Assembly: GCA_035647615.1 (NCBI GenBank)
Contig: DASRND010000009.1
Location: 28,539-92,538, forward strand
DNA length: 64,000 nucleotides
Direction: 5' to 3'
Source of the DNA: Bacteroidales bacterium
GTDB lineage: Bacteria; Bacteroidota; Bacteroidia; Bacteroidales; 4484-276
The notes under the pieces were generated by a model. The model saw only the letters and a list, made by a program, of their open reading frames with translations. It was not told the origin of the DNA and did not search any database. Shown piece by piece: positions 34,975-43,985 of this stretch. The first letter of the stretch is position 1. Every line of letters begins with the position of its first letter. Position numbers and translations under genes: made by a program.

Positions 34975-37900
34975 CTACTCGCATCCCGGCAAAATGAGCG
35001 ATCTCGCTTGTTTCATTTTTATAAAATACAATTTCCCCAACTGTAGCTCCGGCAATGTATTTATCGCCTTTTCGGGCCAGTAGATATGCCAGTCGGCCAC
35101 CTCTTTTATTGCTTCCAGGTCGTCACCCAGGATGGAATACAGGTCGTCGGTGGCAACGTTGCACGGCATGGTCACGGGCAGCACCGACCAGCCTTCAGCT
35201 AAGTAGAGCCCTTTGTTAATCATACTGTAGCCCTCCACCAAAAGCTGCTGCGGGGAAAGGAGACAAATTATTAAACCTTTTTCTGGTTGCCATTTGCCGA
35301 TGGTATTAATACCAAAAAATGGCCGGTAAATCCCCTGGGAATTATAGGCAAAAAGTACCGATGCCGAAAGCTCCCCAAACAGATCATCCATGGTGAGGGC
35401 GGGCCGCACATACGACGAAATGCCACTCCAACCTTCGCGCATCGCAATGTTGTGGCTATACAAAGGCGGATGTATGTAATAATAGTCGTTGAAGGATAAA
35501 GTGTCGCGGGCATAGGCGTTGGCCACAATCAACGTCACGTCATATTGCCCGGGCTGCATGTAAATAGTTGCAGGATTCTGCCGGTAAGAAGTGTCTCCAT
35601 TTCCCAGCCACCACTCCCATTGCGTTGGAAATCCGATCGACTGATCGGTAAATCGTATCAGCTCACCAATTTTTCCTTCGTAAGGCTGCACCCCAAAAGA
35701 TGCTTTGAGATTTGGAACAACCGTTATGAAATCTGTTTTGGTAGCGGAACTGCTCAGGTATTGATTCCACGCCAGCAGGCTCACGCTGTAAGTACCGGGA
35801 TTGGTGTAAATTACTTGTGCATTTTGGTAAGGACTGTTTATTCCATTACCAAAATCCCATAACCAATGCGTCGGATTTCCGGTGGTGATGTCGGTGAAAT
35901 GGATCACCTCTCCCGGTCTTGCCGTTAACGTGTCAGCCAGAAAATCCGACACCATGGAAGGAATTATCTGAATATAATCACTCTTCATTTCGATGTTGGT
36001 GCTGTCGTTGCGTTGAACCTTCAGGCTTAAGCTGAACAAGCCCGGTGCGTCATAACTTTTTACAGGATTTTGCAACGACGAGGTTTGCCCGTCGCCAAAC
36101 TGCCAAAGCCATTGCAAAGGATTGCCTTTGGAAAGATCCGTAAACGTAATAGTTTCTCCAGGTACTGCCACCAGGGTATCGGCCACAAAAGCAGCGGCTA
36201 AAGTATCGCGCTGCCGGATGTAATTGTTTTTAACAACAGTGGCCGACTGCAACGTATCAGAAATAGTTAATGTGACGGTGTAATAGCCGGGTGATGTATA
36301 GATATGGGTTGAAAAACGATCGGTTGCGGTAGCGCCATCGCCAAAATCCCACAGCCAGTTGTCGGGATTGCCTGTTGAATAATCGACAAAATAAACGGTC
36401 TGTCCGTTCCAGGGGCGGTAGGGTAAAGCAACGAATTCCGCTACCAGCGGTTTCAGGATTTGAATATAGGCTGTTTTAGTAATTGTGTCGCCCAAGAAGT
36501 CATTAGCAGCGATTAACGTCACATTGTAGGTTCCCCAATATTCGTAAGATATTTCAGGATTTTGAAGTATCGAGGTAACGCCGTTTCCAAAATCCCAATG
36601 CCACCAGGTGGGGTTTCCAGTGGTAAGATCAGTAAAATTAATTGTCTGGCCGCACGCAGCAACATTGGCATCAGCCGCAAAGTCGGCCACCACGTGTTCC
36701 AGTACTTTAATGTAGTTAGTCTTGGTTTTAAACTTCACAGACGATCCTTTTTGTACAAACAGCGACACTGTGTATTCGCCGGGATTGGCATAGCTGTGAA
36801 CCGGATGTTGTGTCGCAGAACTTTGCCCGTCGCCAAATTGCCAGAACCATGTGGCGGGCGCTCCTAAAGACAGATCAATAAACTGTATTGGCTCGCCTGG
36901 CCTGCACCAGGTGGTGTCGGCAGTAAAATCGGGAACAAGCGGAGGTGCGCAATTGATGTAGTTGCTGCGTGTAATGGTTTGCGAATATTGTCCGGCCATC
37001 ACCGTAAAGCTTACGGTGTAATTTCCGGCTTGCTGATAGATGTGAAATGGGCTTTGCGAAGTGGAAGTGCTTCCGTCGCCAAAGTCCCAAAGCCAACTGT
37101 CGGCAGGTCCGGCATAAACCGATTGATCGGTAAACTGCACCGCCAGCGGCGCCAATCCGTTTACCGGCGATGCTGAAAAAGCCACCTTAGCTGTCCCGCG
37201 GTATTCTGCTTTAAAAGCGCCATCCCAAATTATTGCCGGCGCTTTGACCTCCAGGTTTCCTGTAGTAGTAAATAGCTGTTGTAATGAATCCACCTCGCTG
37301 TTGCTGTTGTACCATGTAAACTCATACTGACCCGGCGTGAGATCGTTGAGGTAAATTTTTGCTTGCCCGGCTGGCAGCGGTGTTCCAAACTGCTGCAAAT
37401 ATTGCCAGTTGTATTTTCGATTTTGCATCCAACCCGCCACATATTTGTTGTTGCGAAGCACAAACGTGCGCAACTGAGGCGCATAGTTTCCAAAATCATA
37501 TCTTTTAATCCGCACCATGCTGCTGCCCGAATTTTCGATGCGGATCTCGTGCTGTCCTGCCGGCACATTTACGCTGTAGGTACTGCTGGGAAGGGCAACT
37601 TGTTCCAGCATGGTAACGCCATCAATTTTAATTTTAATTTTAGAAAACAAAGCAATGTCGTCGGTGTGGACTTTGAAACTGCCGCCGACAATATAATTCA
37701 CCTTAAAGGTGGGCGGATTGCGCCTGTTGTTGTACAAACTTCCATACAGAAAATACCCGATAAAAAGATCCGGTGGAGCCAGGGTTCCTGCGGGGCTTAG
37801 CTCAAAATAGTTCTGTGGAGTTTTGCTGTTGCCATTGTTGTAGCCGGTTTTCACAGAAATCGTTTCGTAATCGGAAGAGGTAGATAAAGGGACTTCGGGA

Positions 37901-39336
37901 TGCAGGCTTTCAAGGTCGGGCTGTGCATCGGAAAAAAAATCGGCAACGGGTTTGAGATACGAAAACATTCCGTTCGGATATAAATAGTTGTCCCAATACC
38001 ACGACATCGCCGATCCGAAAGCACCCGAAAACATCGACGACCACAGGACATTATGAAAAGTAATACCTGCCGGATCGTTTTGAATAATTTCGGCAGGATT
38101 GTGCCCCAGAGCAAACTCACTGATGACAAAAGGTTTGTTCCACGTTTGGGCACCCCATCGCGAATAGTTGTAAATCTTCATCTCCAGGTCGGGGATGAAA
38201 TCGTAAACGTGCAATTGCGTGAAATCTGTGCCTGCATAATTCCAGGTATCCCAACCGTTCTGCGGGATGGCAAAACCCGTAGAAACAGGCCGCTGGTAAG
38301 TATCGAGGCTTTGTATGTAATCTGTCATGCTGTTGATCCACTGGGATGTTTGACTGCCAAAGCTCTCATAAAGTCCTGTAGCATCGGCTTCGGAAATATG
38401 CTCCCACATCGCAAGCTGTGGGGAGTAGCCCCACCGGGCATTGATATAGCGTAGCTTACGCTTGTAAAGACTTATTGCGGTTGGATTTACCAAAAAGTTT
38501 TGGGGTTCATGACATGGCCCGCCCAGCACATCGTTATAAGGATTTTGGTTCCAACCGAAATTTACATCGGTGCGCAACTCATCGTGAATCATTACATTAA
38601 ACTGACAGTACATCTGTTTTTCCATCAGCTGATCGAAAACCCAGTCGAGCACCCAGGCAAAGTTCTGACGTTGCAAATATTGCCCTGTGCCCGTTTGTTG
38701 CCATTCAATTTCAAATATCCAGGGAGCCATCGAGAGTTTGGTAAAATTGCCACCATTGGCAGCAAGTTCGTCAATCCAATCTTCGTAAATGGCAAAACCA
38801 TCCCACCACCACTGAAAGGCCAGATTGACGCCAAGTGCCTGAAAAATCTCACCGTTTTTATACTTCAGCTTGTTGCCGTCGCGCTTTATAAAACCTTTGT
38901 GTGAAGAAGCAGTGCAAACAAACTGTCGGGTTTCATAGCTGGTGGTTCCTAAGGCATCCATTACGCTGACGATGTAGCTCCAGGTGCCCGTTTCGTCAGG
39001 TGCAAAACGCAGGAGCCATTTGGGCTGCCCCACGGGAGTGAGCTGGTTGGGAACATTCATCGCATAATCCTGCATGTAAAAACCGTCCATCACAAATTGC
39101 TTGCCTGAAGGCGAAAAGAATTTCGCCTTCAGGTTCACCTGACCAAAATCGAAAGGATTGGTGTAGGTGGCTGAAAAATGAACCGTAAGCTCCAGCTTTT
39201 CATAACGGGCAACATTGGCGCTATTGGCGGTAACGCTAAAAATTACCGGCAACGCCCGAGCCATCATCGATAGCATAAGCAGAGCGCATATCATCATTAT
39301 TCTCACCAGAGGTATTTGGCTGTATTTTGCAGTCAT
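34975..39336 (-). CDS. Secreted glycosidase-like protein with DUF5060-type domain and seven PKD repeats
   Basis: The 1453-residue protein has a signal peptide (1-28), a DUF5060-like beta domain (about 30-145), and a TIM-barrel glycosidase-like region (about 160-480). Candidate catalytic glutamates lie in MWEHISEAD and FVISEFALGH. After a linker and a beta domain come seven PKD units of ~81 residues (about 715-1285), with cores such as WLWDFGDGST and WQFGDGQSS. The last ~165 residues are a module shared with the protein at 59321-63808 (GWSGISSY, then NTIGKW). No T9SS sorting domain is seen. It probably acts on an extracellular polysaccharide; the substrate is unknown. Confidence 0.85.
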   Translation of the reverse strand: MTAKYSQIPLVRIMMICALLMLSMMARALPVIFSVTANSANVARYEKLELTVHFSATYTNPFDFGQVNLKAKFFSPSGKQFVMDGFYMQDYAMNVPNQLTPVGQPKWLLRFAPDETGTWSYIVSVMDALGTTSYETRQFVCTASSHKGFIKRDGNKLKYKNGEIFQALGVNLAFQWWWDGFAIYEDWIDELAANGGNFTKLSMAPWIFEIEWQQTGTGQYLQRQNFAWVLDWVFDQLMEKQMYCQFNVMIHDELRTDVNFGWNQNPYNDVLGGPCHEPQNFLVNPTAISLYKRKLRYINARWGYSPQLAMWEHISEADATGLYESFGSQTSQWINSMTDYIQSLDTYQRPVSTGFAIPQNGWDTWNYAGTDFTQLHVYDFIPDLEMKIYNYSRWGAQTWNKPFVISEFALGHNPAEIIQNDPAGITFHNVLWSSMFSGAFGSAMSWYWDNYLYPNGMFSYLKPVADFFSDAQPDLESLHPEVPLSTSSDYETISVKTGYNNGNSKTPQNYFELSPAGTLAPPDLFIGYFLYGSLYNNRRNPPTFKVNYIVGGSFKVHTDDIALFSKIKIKIDGVTMLEQVALPSSTYSVNVPAGQHEIRIENSGSSMVRIKRYDFGNYAPQLRTFVLRNNKYVAGWMQNRKYNWQYLQQFGTPLPAGQAKIYLNDLTPGQYEFTWYNSNSEVDSLQQLFTTTGNLEVKAPAIIWDGAFKAEYRGTAKVAFSASPVNGLAPLAVQFTDQSVYAGPADSWLWDFGDGSTSTSQSPFHIYQQAGNYTVSFTVMAGQYSQTITRSNYINCAPPLVPDFTADTTWCRPGEPIQFIDLSLGAPATWFWQFGDGQSSATQHPVHSYANPGEYTVSLFVQKGSSVKFKTKTNYIKVLEHVVADFAADANVAACGQTINFTDLTTGNPTWWHWDFGNGVTSILQNPEISYEYWGTYNVTLIAANDFLGDTITKTAYIQILKPLVAEFVALPYRPWNGQTVYFVDYSTGNPDNWLWDFGDGATATDRFSTHIYTSPGYYTVTLTISDTLQSATVVKNNYIRQRDTLAAAFVADTLVAVPGETITFTDLSKGNPLQWLWQFGDGQTSSLQNPVKSYDAPGLFSLSLKVQRNDSTNIEMKSDYIQIIPSMVSDFLADTLTARPGEVIHFTDITTGNPTHWLWDFGNGINSPYQNAQVIYTNPGTYSVSLLAWNQYLSSSATKTDFITVVPNLKASFGVQPYEGKIGELIRFTDQSIGFPTQWEWWLGNGDTSYRQNPATIYMQPGQYDVTLIVANAYARDTLSFNDYYYIHPPLYSHNIAMREGWSGISSYVRPALTMDDLFGELSASVLFAYNSQGIYRPFFGINTIGKWQPEKGLIICLLSPQQLLVEGYSMINKGLYLAEGWSVLPVTMPCNVATDDLYSILGDDLEAIKEVADWHIYWPEKAINTLPELQLGKLYFIKMKQARSLILPGCE

Positions 39337-39790
39337 AAGTTTTTCAATTATTTAAACATCGCTGTTGCAGAAATAACAAAAAATCAACTTTTTGTCCCAA
39401 AAGTCGTCTTTCCAACAAAGCATAAAATTAGTAAAATCAAAACAATGTATTCACGTTATTATGGATGATTAAGAAAAGGCACCTTCGTTAACATTTCCCA
39501 ACTAATTTATGTTTTTTAAGGATAAGTGATTTATTTTCTGTATCTTAGCGCGAATTCTATTTATTGGGGTTGTTTGATTTCAACAGTGCCAGCAAAAAAC
39601 TATGTGTATCTTATTTTTAATAAAAAAACGATTGGTTGCCTGCTGCTGCTGACGTAAAAGTTCCCTGGTTAAAAAAACTAATTAGTTGACTAAAAGCCAC
39701 AAACTTTTCATGTTAAACAATTGTTAATTAAACAAATCATCAATAATTTGTTGATCTTCACACGTTGTATAAACCTATAATTTTTAGATA
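39337..39790. other. 454 bp AT-rich divergent intergenic region
   Basis: It lies between divergent genes. Two TATCTTA elements (about 39540 and 39608) on the plus strand resemble -7 boxes. An inverted repeat AACAAATCATC-AATAATTTGTT sits near 39733-39755. No ORF of note is present. Confidence 0.5.
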
Positions 39791-39961
39791 ATGAGTAAAA
39801 GAAGCAGAGCTATTCCCGAAAAAAAGGCCACTTTTAAGTCGCCCGACATTTCAAAAATGCAGGAGGTAATCATCGATCTGCGCACACGCATCTACATCTC
39901 TCCCGATGCCGATCCCGAACAGGCGAAGGCTCAATACCTGGCACGGCTGCAGGCACGCTAA
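39791..39961 (+). CDS. 56-residue protein upstream of LytTR regulator
   Basis: The ATG at 39791 opens a 56-codon ORF: MSKRSRAIPEKKATF, then DISKMQEVIIDLRTRIYI, then DADPEQAKAQYLARLQAR. It has a basic N-terminus and a predicted strand-helix end. Its codon use and spacing before the LytTR gene (46 bp) look genuine. I have an impression of similar small Bacteroidetes proteins with an IYI---ADPE-AK--Y pattern but cannot name a family. It may be co-transcribed with the regulator. Confidence 0.6.
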   Translation: MSKRSRAIPEKKATFKSPDISKMQEVIIDLRTRIYISPDADPEQAKAQYLARLQAR

Positions 39962-40007
39962 ACAACCGGTTTTTATAAAAGCTATTCCGGGACGATAATC
40001 AGGGTAA

Positions 40008-40844
40008 ATGTTGAAATTCTTAAAAAACCCCTACCCATTCAACGATGACGTTAAGCAAAACGCCCGTGTGATATTTTTCATCAGCATTGGCGTTTTTGTG
40101 TTCCTTTTCCTATTCCAGCCCCTGCAAATCGACCAGCTGGCTACCCGCCAAAAATATTTTCTGGTTATTGGATTGGGTATCATTACGTTCCTGTCGTTTA
40201 GCCTCAACCTTCTGATTCTGCCACCACTTCTGCCAAAGATTTTTGAGCATCGGTCCTGGAATATTAAAAAAGAAATCCTCTGGGACTTGTGGATTCTGTT
40301 CACCGTATCGGTGGGATATTATCTTTATTACAAAGCTTTGGACATCATGGTTTTTGAGTTCGAAGTCATCATCAAACTCATCCTTATTGCTATTATTCCC
40401 ACCTCCGTGCTGATTACCATCAACCGAAACCGTCTGCTGAAAACGCATTTGCACACAGCACAGAAAATCAACCGTAAGCTTCAGGAAAACCGGGAGATAG
40501 ATGAAAACCTGGTACATTTTGTCTCAGATTATCAAAAAGATTCCCTTTCGGTAAAAGTGAGCCAGATATTGCTAATCCGCTCTGCCGGCAACTACATCGA
40601 GGTGTTTTGGAAGCAGGGCGCAGAGGCCAGCCGTCAAATGGTTCGGTATAGCCTTACCAATGCCGAAGAGCTGCTGAAGGAATACAAATTTATTATGCGC
40701 AGTCACAGGTCGTTTTTGTTAAACGTCAATCATATCAATCGAGTGGAAGGTAACTCACAAGGATATCGTATTTATTTCGAGATGATCGATTTTGCGGTAC
40801 CTGTTTCCAAAAATTATGTGAATAAACTCCGCGAATTAATCTAA
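40008..40844 (+). CDS. Membrane-anchored LytTR-type transcription regulator
   Basis: The 278-residue protein has four hydrophobic segments (about 22-40, 50-72, 92-108, 115-137), a short coiled linker, and a C-terminal LytTR DNA-binding domain (about 180-278: ILLIRSAGNYIEVFW, then MRSHRSFLLNVNHINRVEG). No receiver or kinase domain is present, so it may sense a membrane signal directly. Targets are unknown. It follows the 56-residue ORF. Confidence 0.88.
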   Translation: MLKFLKNPYPFNDDVKQNARVIFFISIGVFVFLFLFQPLQIDQLATRQKYFLVIGLGIITFLSFSLNLLILPPLLPKIFEHRSWNIKKEILWDLWILFTVSVGYYLYYKALDIMVFEFEVIIKLILIAIIPTSVLITINRNRLLKTHLHTAQKINRKLQENREIDENLVHFVSDYQKDSLSVKVSQILLIRSAGNYIEVFWKQGAEASRQMVRYSLTNAEELLKEYKFIMRSHRSFLLNVNHINRVEGNSQGYRIYFEMIDFAVPVSKNYVNKLRELI

Positions 40845-40965
40845 ACACCCCCTTCTTTCCCTTTCACCGGCACCTGTATTTCCGGTTCTCGTCCCTGAAC
40901 CTCTCCACTGAGAACTATTTTTTGTTTGCCAATCCCTATTATTTTTTAAGTCTTTTCATGGGGTT

Positions 40966-40973
40966 TACTTTTG
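40966..40973 (+). promoter_or_regulatory. -7 element of the nitronate monooxygenase gene
   Basis: TACTTTTG matches TAnnTTTG and lies 26 bp before the ATG at 40999. Confidence 0.5.
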
Positions 40974-40998
40974 TGGCCTAACCAGAAATCAAATTATC

Positions 40999-42126
40999 AT
41001 GAAACCACTTTTTATCGGCGATTTAAAAATTGAAGTGCCCATCATTCAGGGTGGAATGGGCGTAGCTGTGTCACTTTCGCGGCTTGCCTCGGCAGTAGCA
41101 AATCAGGGAGGCGCAGGAATTATTTCGGCAGCTGCAATCGGCCTGATGGAGCCCGACTACCACAAAAAATTATATGAAGCCAACAAGCAGGCACTGCGTC
41201 GCGAGATACGTCAGGCGCGAAGCCAGACCAAAGGTGTAATTGGTACAAATATAATGATAGCACTCACCGATCATGAGGCGCTGGTTAAAGTTGCCATCGA
41301 GGAAGAAGTCGATCTTATCGTAATGGGCGCCGGATTGCCATTACATATACCTCGCTTTATAGCCGAAGCTGGTTTGGGTGGACATCACACCAAATTAGTA
41401 ATTAAAGTTTCGTCAGCCAAAGCGGCGCATCTCATTTTCAGATATTGGGCCGAAAAATATAATACGGTACCGGATGCTGTTGTAATAGAGGGACCGATGG
41501 CGGGAGGCCATTTGGGTTTTGCCAAAAACAAACTCGGCGACGATCGCGTGTCTTTGCAACAACTCGTCAGGGAAACGGTAGCTGCAATGCAAACCTACCG
41601 GACAGCATTCAACCGCAACATACCTGTAATTGCGGGCGGCGGCGTGCACACCGGACGCGATATGTATGAAGTAATGCAGGCTGGAGCACAAGGAGTAAAG
41701 ATAGGAACGCGCTTCGTCACAACGCGTGAATGCGACGCATCAGATACTTACAAACAAGCCTACATCGATTCTAAAAAGGAAGATATCGTTATCATCGACA
41801 GTCCGGTAGGGCTGCCCGGCCGGGTAGTAAAAAACAAATTCGTCGAACAAATCATGCGTGGCGAAACCAAGCCTTTCCATTGCCCGTGGAAATGTCTTAG
41901 CTCTTGCAACTACAAGGAAGCCCCATATTGTATCGCCCAGGCGCTCTACAATTCGGCCATCGGCAACATGGAAGAGGGATTTGCTTTTGCCGGCGCAAAT
42001 GCTTGGCAAGCTACCGAAATAAACACGGTGGCTGAGGTAATGAATGATCTGCTGTCAGGCTATCAGCACGAAGCTTACTGTCAGCAGAAGCTTCGCCGCA
42101 TGAAAGCCCTACAGCCGGTTGCTTAG
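40999..42126 (+). CDS. Nitronate monooxygenase family flavoprotein
   Basis: The 375-residue FMN TIM-barrel protein has IQGGMGVAVSLSRLASAVAN at the N-terminus, EGPMAGGHLGF near 165-175, and the phosphate-binding VIAGGGVHTGRD and GVKIGTRFVTTREC. The family oxidises nitronates or acts as enoyl-reductase-like enzymes (2-nitropropane dioxygenase). A C-terminal cysteine-rich stretch (CPWKCLSSCNYKEAPYC) resembles the group of longer NMO-like proteins and could hold a metal or be structural. It is a single gene with its own promoter and terminator. Confidence 0.88.
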   Translation: MKPLFIGDLKIEVPIIQGGMGVAVSLSRLASAVANQGGAGIISAAAIGLMEPDYHKKLYEANKQALRREIRQARSQTKGVIGTNIMIALTDHEALVKVAIEEEVDLIVMGAGLPLHIPRFIAEAGLGGHHTKLVIKVSSAKAAHLIFRYWAEKYNTVPDAVVIEGPMAGGHLGFAKNKLGDDRVSLQQLVRETVAAMQTYRTAFNRNIPVIAGGGVHTGRDMYEVMQAGAQGVKIGTRFVTTRECDASDTYKQAYIDSKKEDIVIIDSPVGLPGRVVKNKFVEQIMRGETKPFHCPWKCLSSCNYKEAPYCIAQALYNSAIGNMEEGFAFAGANAWQATEINTVAEVMNDLLSGYQHEAYCQQKLRRMKALQPVA

Positions 42127-42231
42127 AGTTAGTATCGGCAAGAATATCCCAAATAGAATTGTCGGAATTGTCAAATTTTTCTTTTTGGATTTATTTGGAT
42201 TTTGATAAATAATTATCGGTTTTTAATAAAG

Positions 42232-42270
42232 GCCGCTGCAAGCAAGACATTGTTTCAGCGGCTTTTTTCT
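42232..42270 (+). terminator. Terminator after the nitronate monooxygenase gene
   Basis: GCCGCTG (42232-42238) pairs with CAGCGGC (42256-42262), followed by a T-run. Confidence 0.75.
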
Positions 42271-42348
42271 TTTTATGCTATAAAATCATTTTCTTTGTTC
42301 ATCCGTTAAATTATCATCCTTAAAGCAGGATTTTCAGAGAAAGATATT

Positions 42349-43983
42349 ATGGCTAAAAAAACACCCATAGAGCAACCGGCCGAAAAAAAATCGCGTTTGC
42401 GCAGCAAAAAAACCGAAGCTGCTGCCCTTATGCCCGACGAACAACAACCGCCATTGAAAGCATCAACAGCCAAATCAGCTAAAAAAGCAAAGCCCAAAAC
42501 AACATTAGCACATAAAGAAAATCCAAAAAAAAGCACAGCTAAAAAACAGGAAACAACCCAGAATAAAAAATCACCAGATGCTTCGCTCTTCAAAGCTCGT
42601 CTCATAAATCCTACCGTGGAACCAGAAAAAAAGCCATCGGCTTCAGCAAAGCAAAAAGGCGAGAAAAAAATCTTCGTGCTCGACACCTCGGTGATTCTTT
42701 ACAATCATAACTCTATCAACAGCTTCGAGGACAATGACATTGCCATCCCAATAACCGTACTTGAGGAGCTGGATCAGTTCAAAAAAGGAAACGACACCAT
42801 CAACTTCGAGGCGCGCGAGTTTATCCGCATCATGGACCGGCTCTCCGACAATACTTCCCTCAGCAACTGGATACCACTCGACAACGGCAACAAAGGGAGT
42901 TTTAAAGTTGTGATGAACGAAATGGACTCCACCACGCTCGACGCTGAGAAGGTTTTTGGTGAACGCAAAGGCGACCACCGTATCCTGAATGCGGCGCTGC
43001 AGCTCCGCCAACAATATCCCGACCGCAAAGTGGTGATGGTGACTAAAGATGTGAATCTGCGCATCAAAGCCAAAGCTCTCAATCTGCCCGCCGAAGATTT
43101 TATGACCGGCAAGATCGAAAATGTCGATTCACTTTACTCCGGTATTTTGCGCTACGAAAATGTTGACCCACGTGGCATCAGCCGCCTCTATAGCGAAGGG
43201 CTGTGCGAATACACCGACCTGGGAATAGAACTGCCTGCTCCCAACCAATACCTGATTTTGCAAGCCAACGGCGCTTCGGCGCTGGGATGGTACAACACAC
43301 GCAATCAACTCGTGGAACGTCTCGACAAACATCAGATTTCTAAAATTACGCCGCGCAACGCCGAGCAGGTTTTTGCGCTGCATGCCGTTACCAATCCCAA
43401 CATCAAGCTGGTGACGCTGCAGGGCGTGGCCGGTACAGGCAAAACGCTGGTGGCTTTGGCGGGTGCCTGGAACCAGCGCCGCAACTACAAGCAGATCTAC
43501 CTCGCCCGTCCCATTGTGCCATTGAGCAACAAAGACATTGGTTTTCTGCCCGGCGACTTTAAGTCGAAAATAGATCCCTACATGCAGCCACTTTACGATA
43601 ATCTGAAATTTATCCAAAACCAATATGGCGAGCACGACAAGGAGTTTCAAAACATCACCGGCGCCATCGAAAGCGAGAAACTGGTGATACAGGCGCTGGC
43701 CTACATACGCGGGCGAAGTATCTCCAACGTCTTTTTTATCGTGGACGAAGCACAAAATCTGACCCCACACGAAGTGAAAACCATCATCACCCGCGCCGGT
43801 GAAGGAACCAAAATCGTTTTTACCGGCGATATTTATCAAATCGACACACCTTATCTCGACGCTCAGAGCAACGGACTTTCGTACCTCATCGACCGCATCA
43901 AACACCACGAGCTCCATGCCCACGTGCGGCTTGAAAAAGGCGAGCGCTCCGACCTTGCAAATCTGGCTAATGAATTACTATAA
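42349..43983 (+). CDS. PIN-PhoH fusion ATPase
   Basis: The 544-residue protein has a Lys/Ala-rich low-complexity N-terminus (1-105). A PIN-type RNase domain (about 107-245) follows with acidic positions in FVLDTSVILYN, LEELDQFKK, KGDHRILNAAL and VTKDVNLRIKA. The PhoH ATPase domain (about 330-540) has Walker A GVAGTGKTLVAL and Walker B FIVDEAQNLTP. PIN-PhoH proteins act as RNA helicase-RNases. The N-terminal tail is longer than in most relatives and could bind nucleic acid. The next gene starts 2 bp after the stop. Confidence 0.92.
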   Translation: MAKKTPIEQPAEKKSRLRSKKTEAAALMPDEQQPPLKASTAKSAKKAKPKTTLAHKENPKKSTAKKQETTQNKKSPDASLFKARLINPTVEPEKKPSASAKQKGEKKIFVLDTSVILYNHNSINSFEDNDIAIPITVLEELDQFKKGNDTINFEAREFIRIMDRLSDNTSLSNWIPLDNGNKGSFKVVMNEMDSTTLDAEKVFGERKGDHRILNAALQLRQQYPDRKVVMVTKDVNLRIKAKALNLPAEDFMTGKIENVDSLYSGILRYENVDPRGISRLYSEGLCEYTDLGIELPAPNQYLILQANGASALGWYNTRNQLVERLDKHQISKITPRNAEQVFALHAVTNPNIKLVTLQGVAGTGKTLVALAGAWNQRRNYKQIYLARPIVPLSNKDIGFLPGDFKSKIDPYMQPLYDNLKFIQNQYGEHDKEFQNITGAIESEKLVIQALAYIRGRSISNVFFIVDEAQNLTPHEVKTIITRAGEGTKIVFTGDIYQIDTPYLDAQSNGLSYLIDRIKHHELHAHVRLEKGERSDLANLANELL

Positions 43984-43985
43984 TT

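Noticed and set aside
34975..37190. Regular ~245 bp periodicity that could suggest a CRISPR or satellite array
   Set aside because: The period is protein-level (PKD domains of ~81 residues); the DNA repeats are diverged and in frame, with no short identical repeats and spacers.
43129..43923. 264-codon minus-strand frame opposite PIN-PhoH
   Set aside because: It is the complement of the conserved PhoH domain, with no domain of its own and no promoter-like element.
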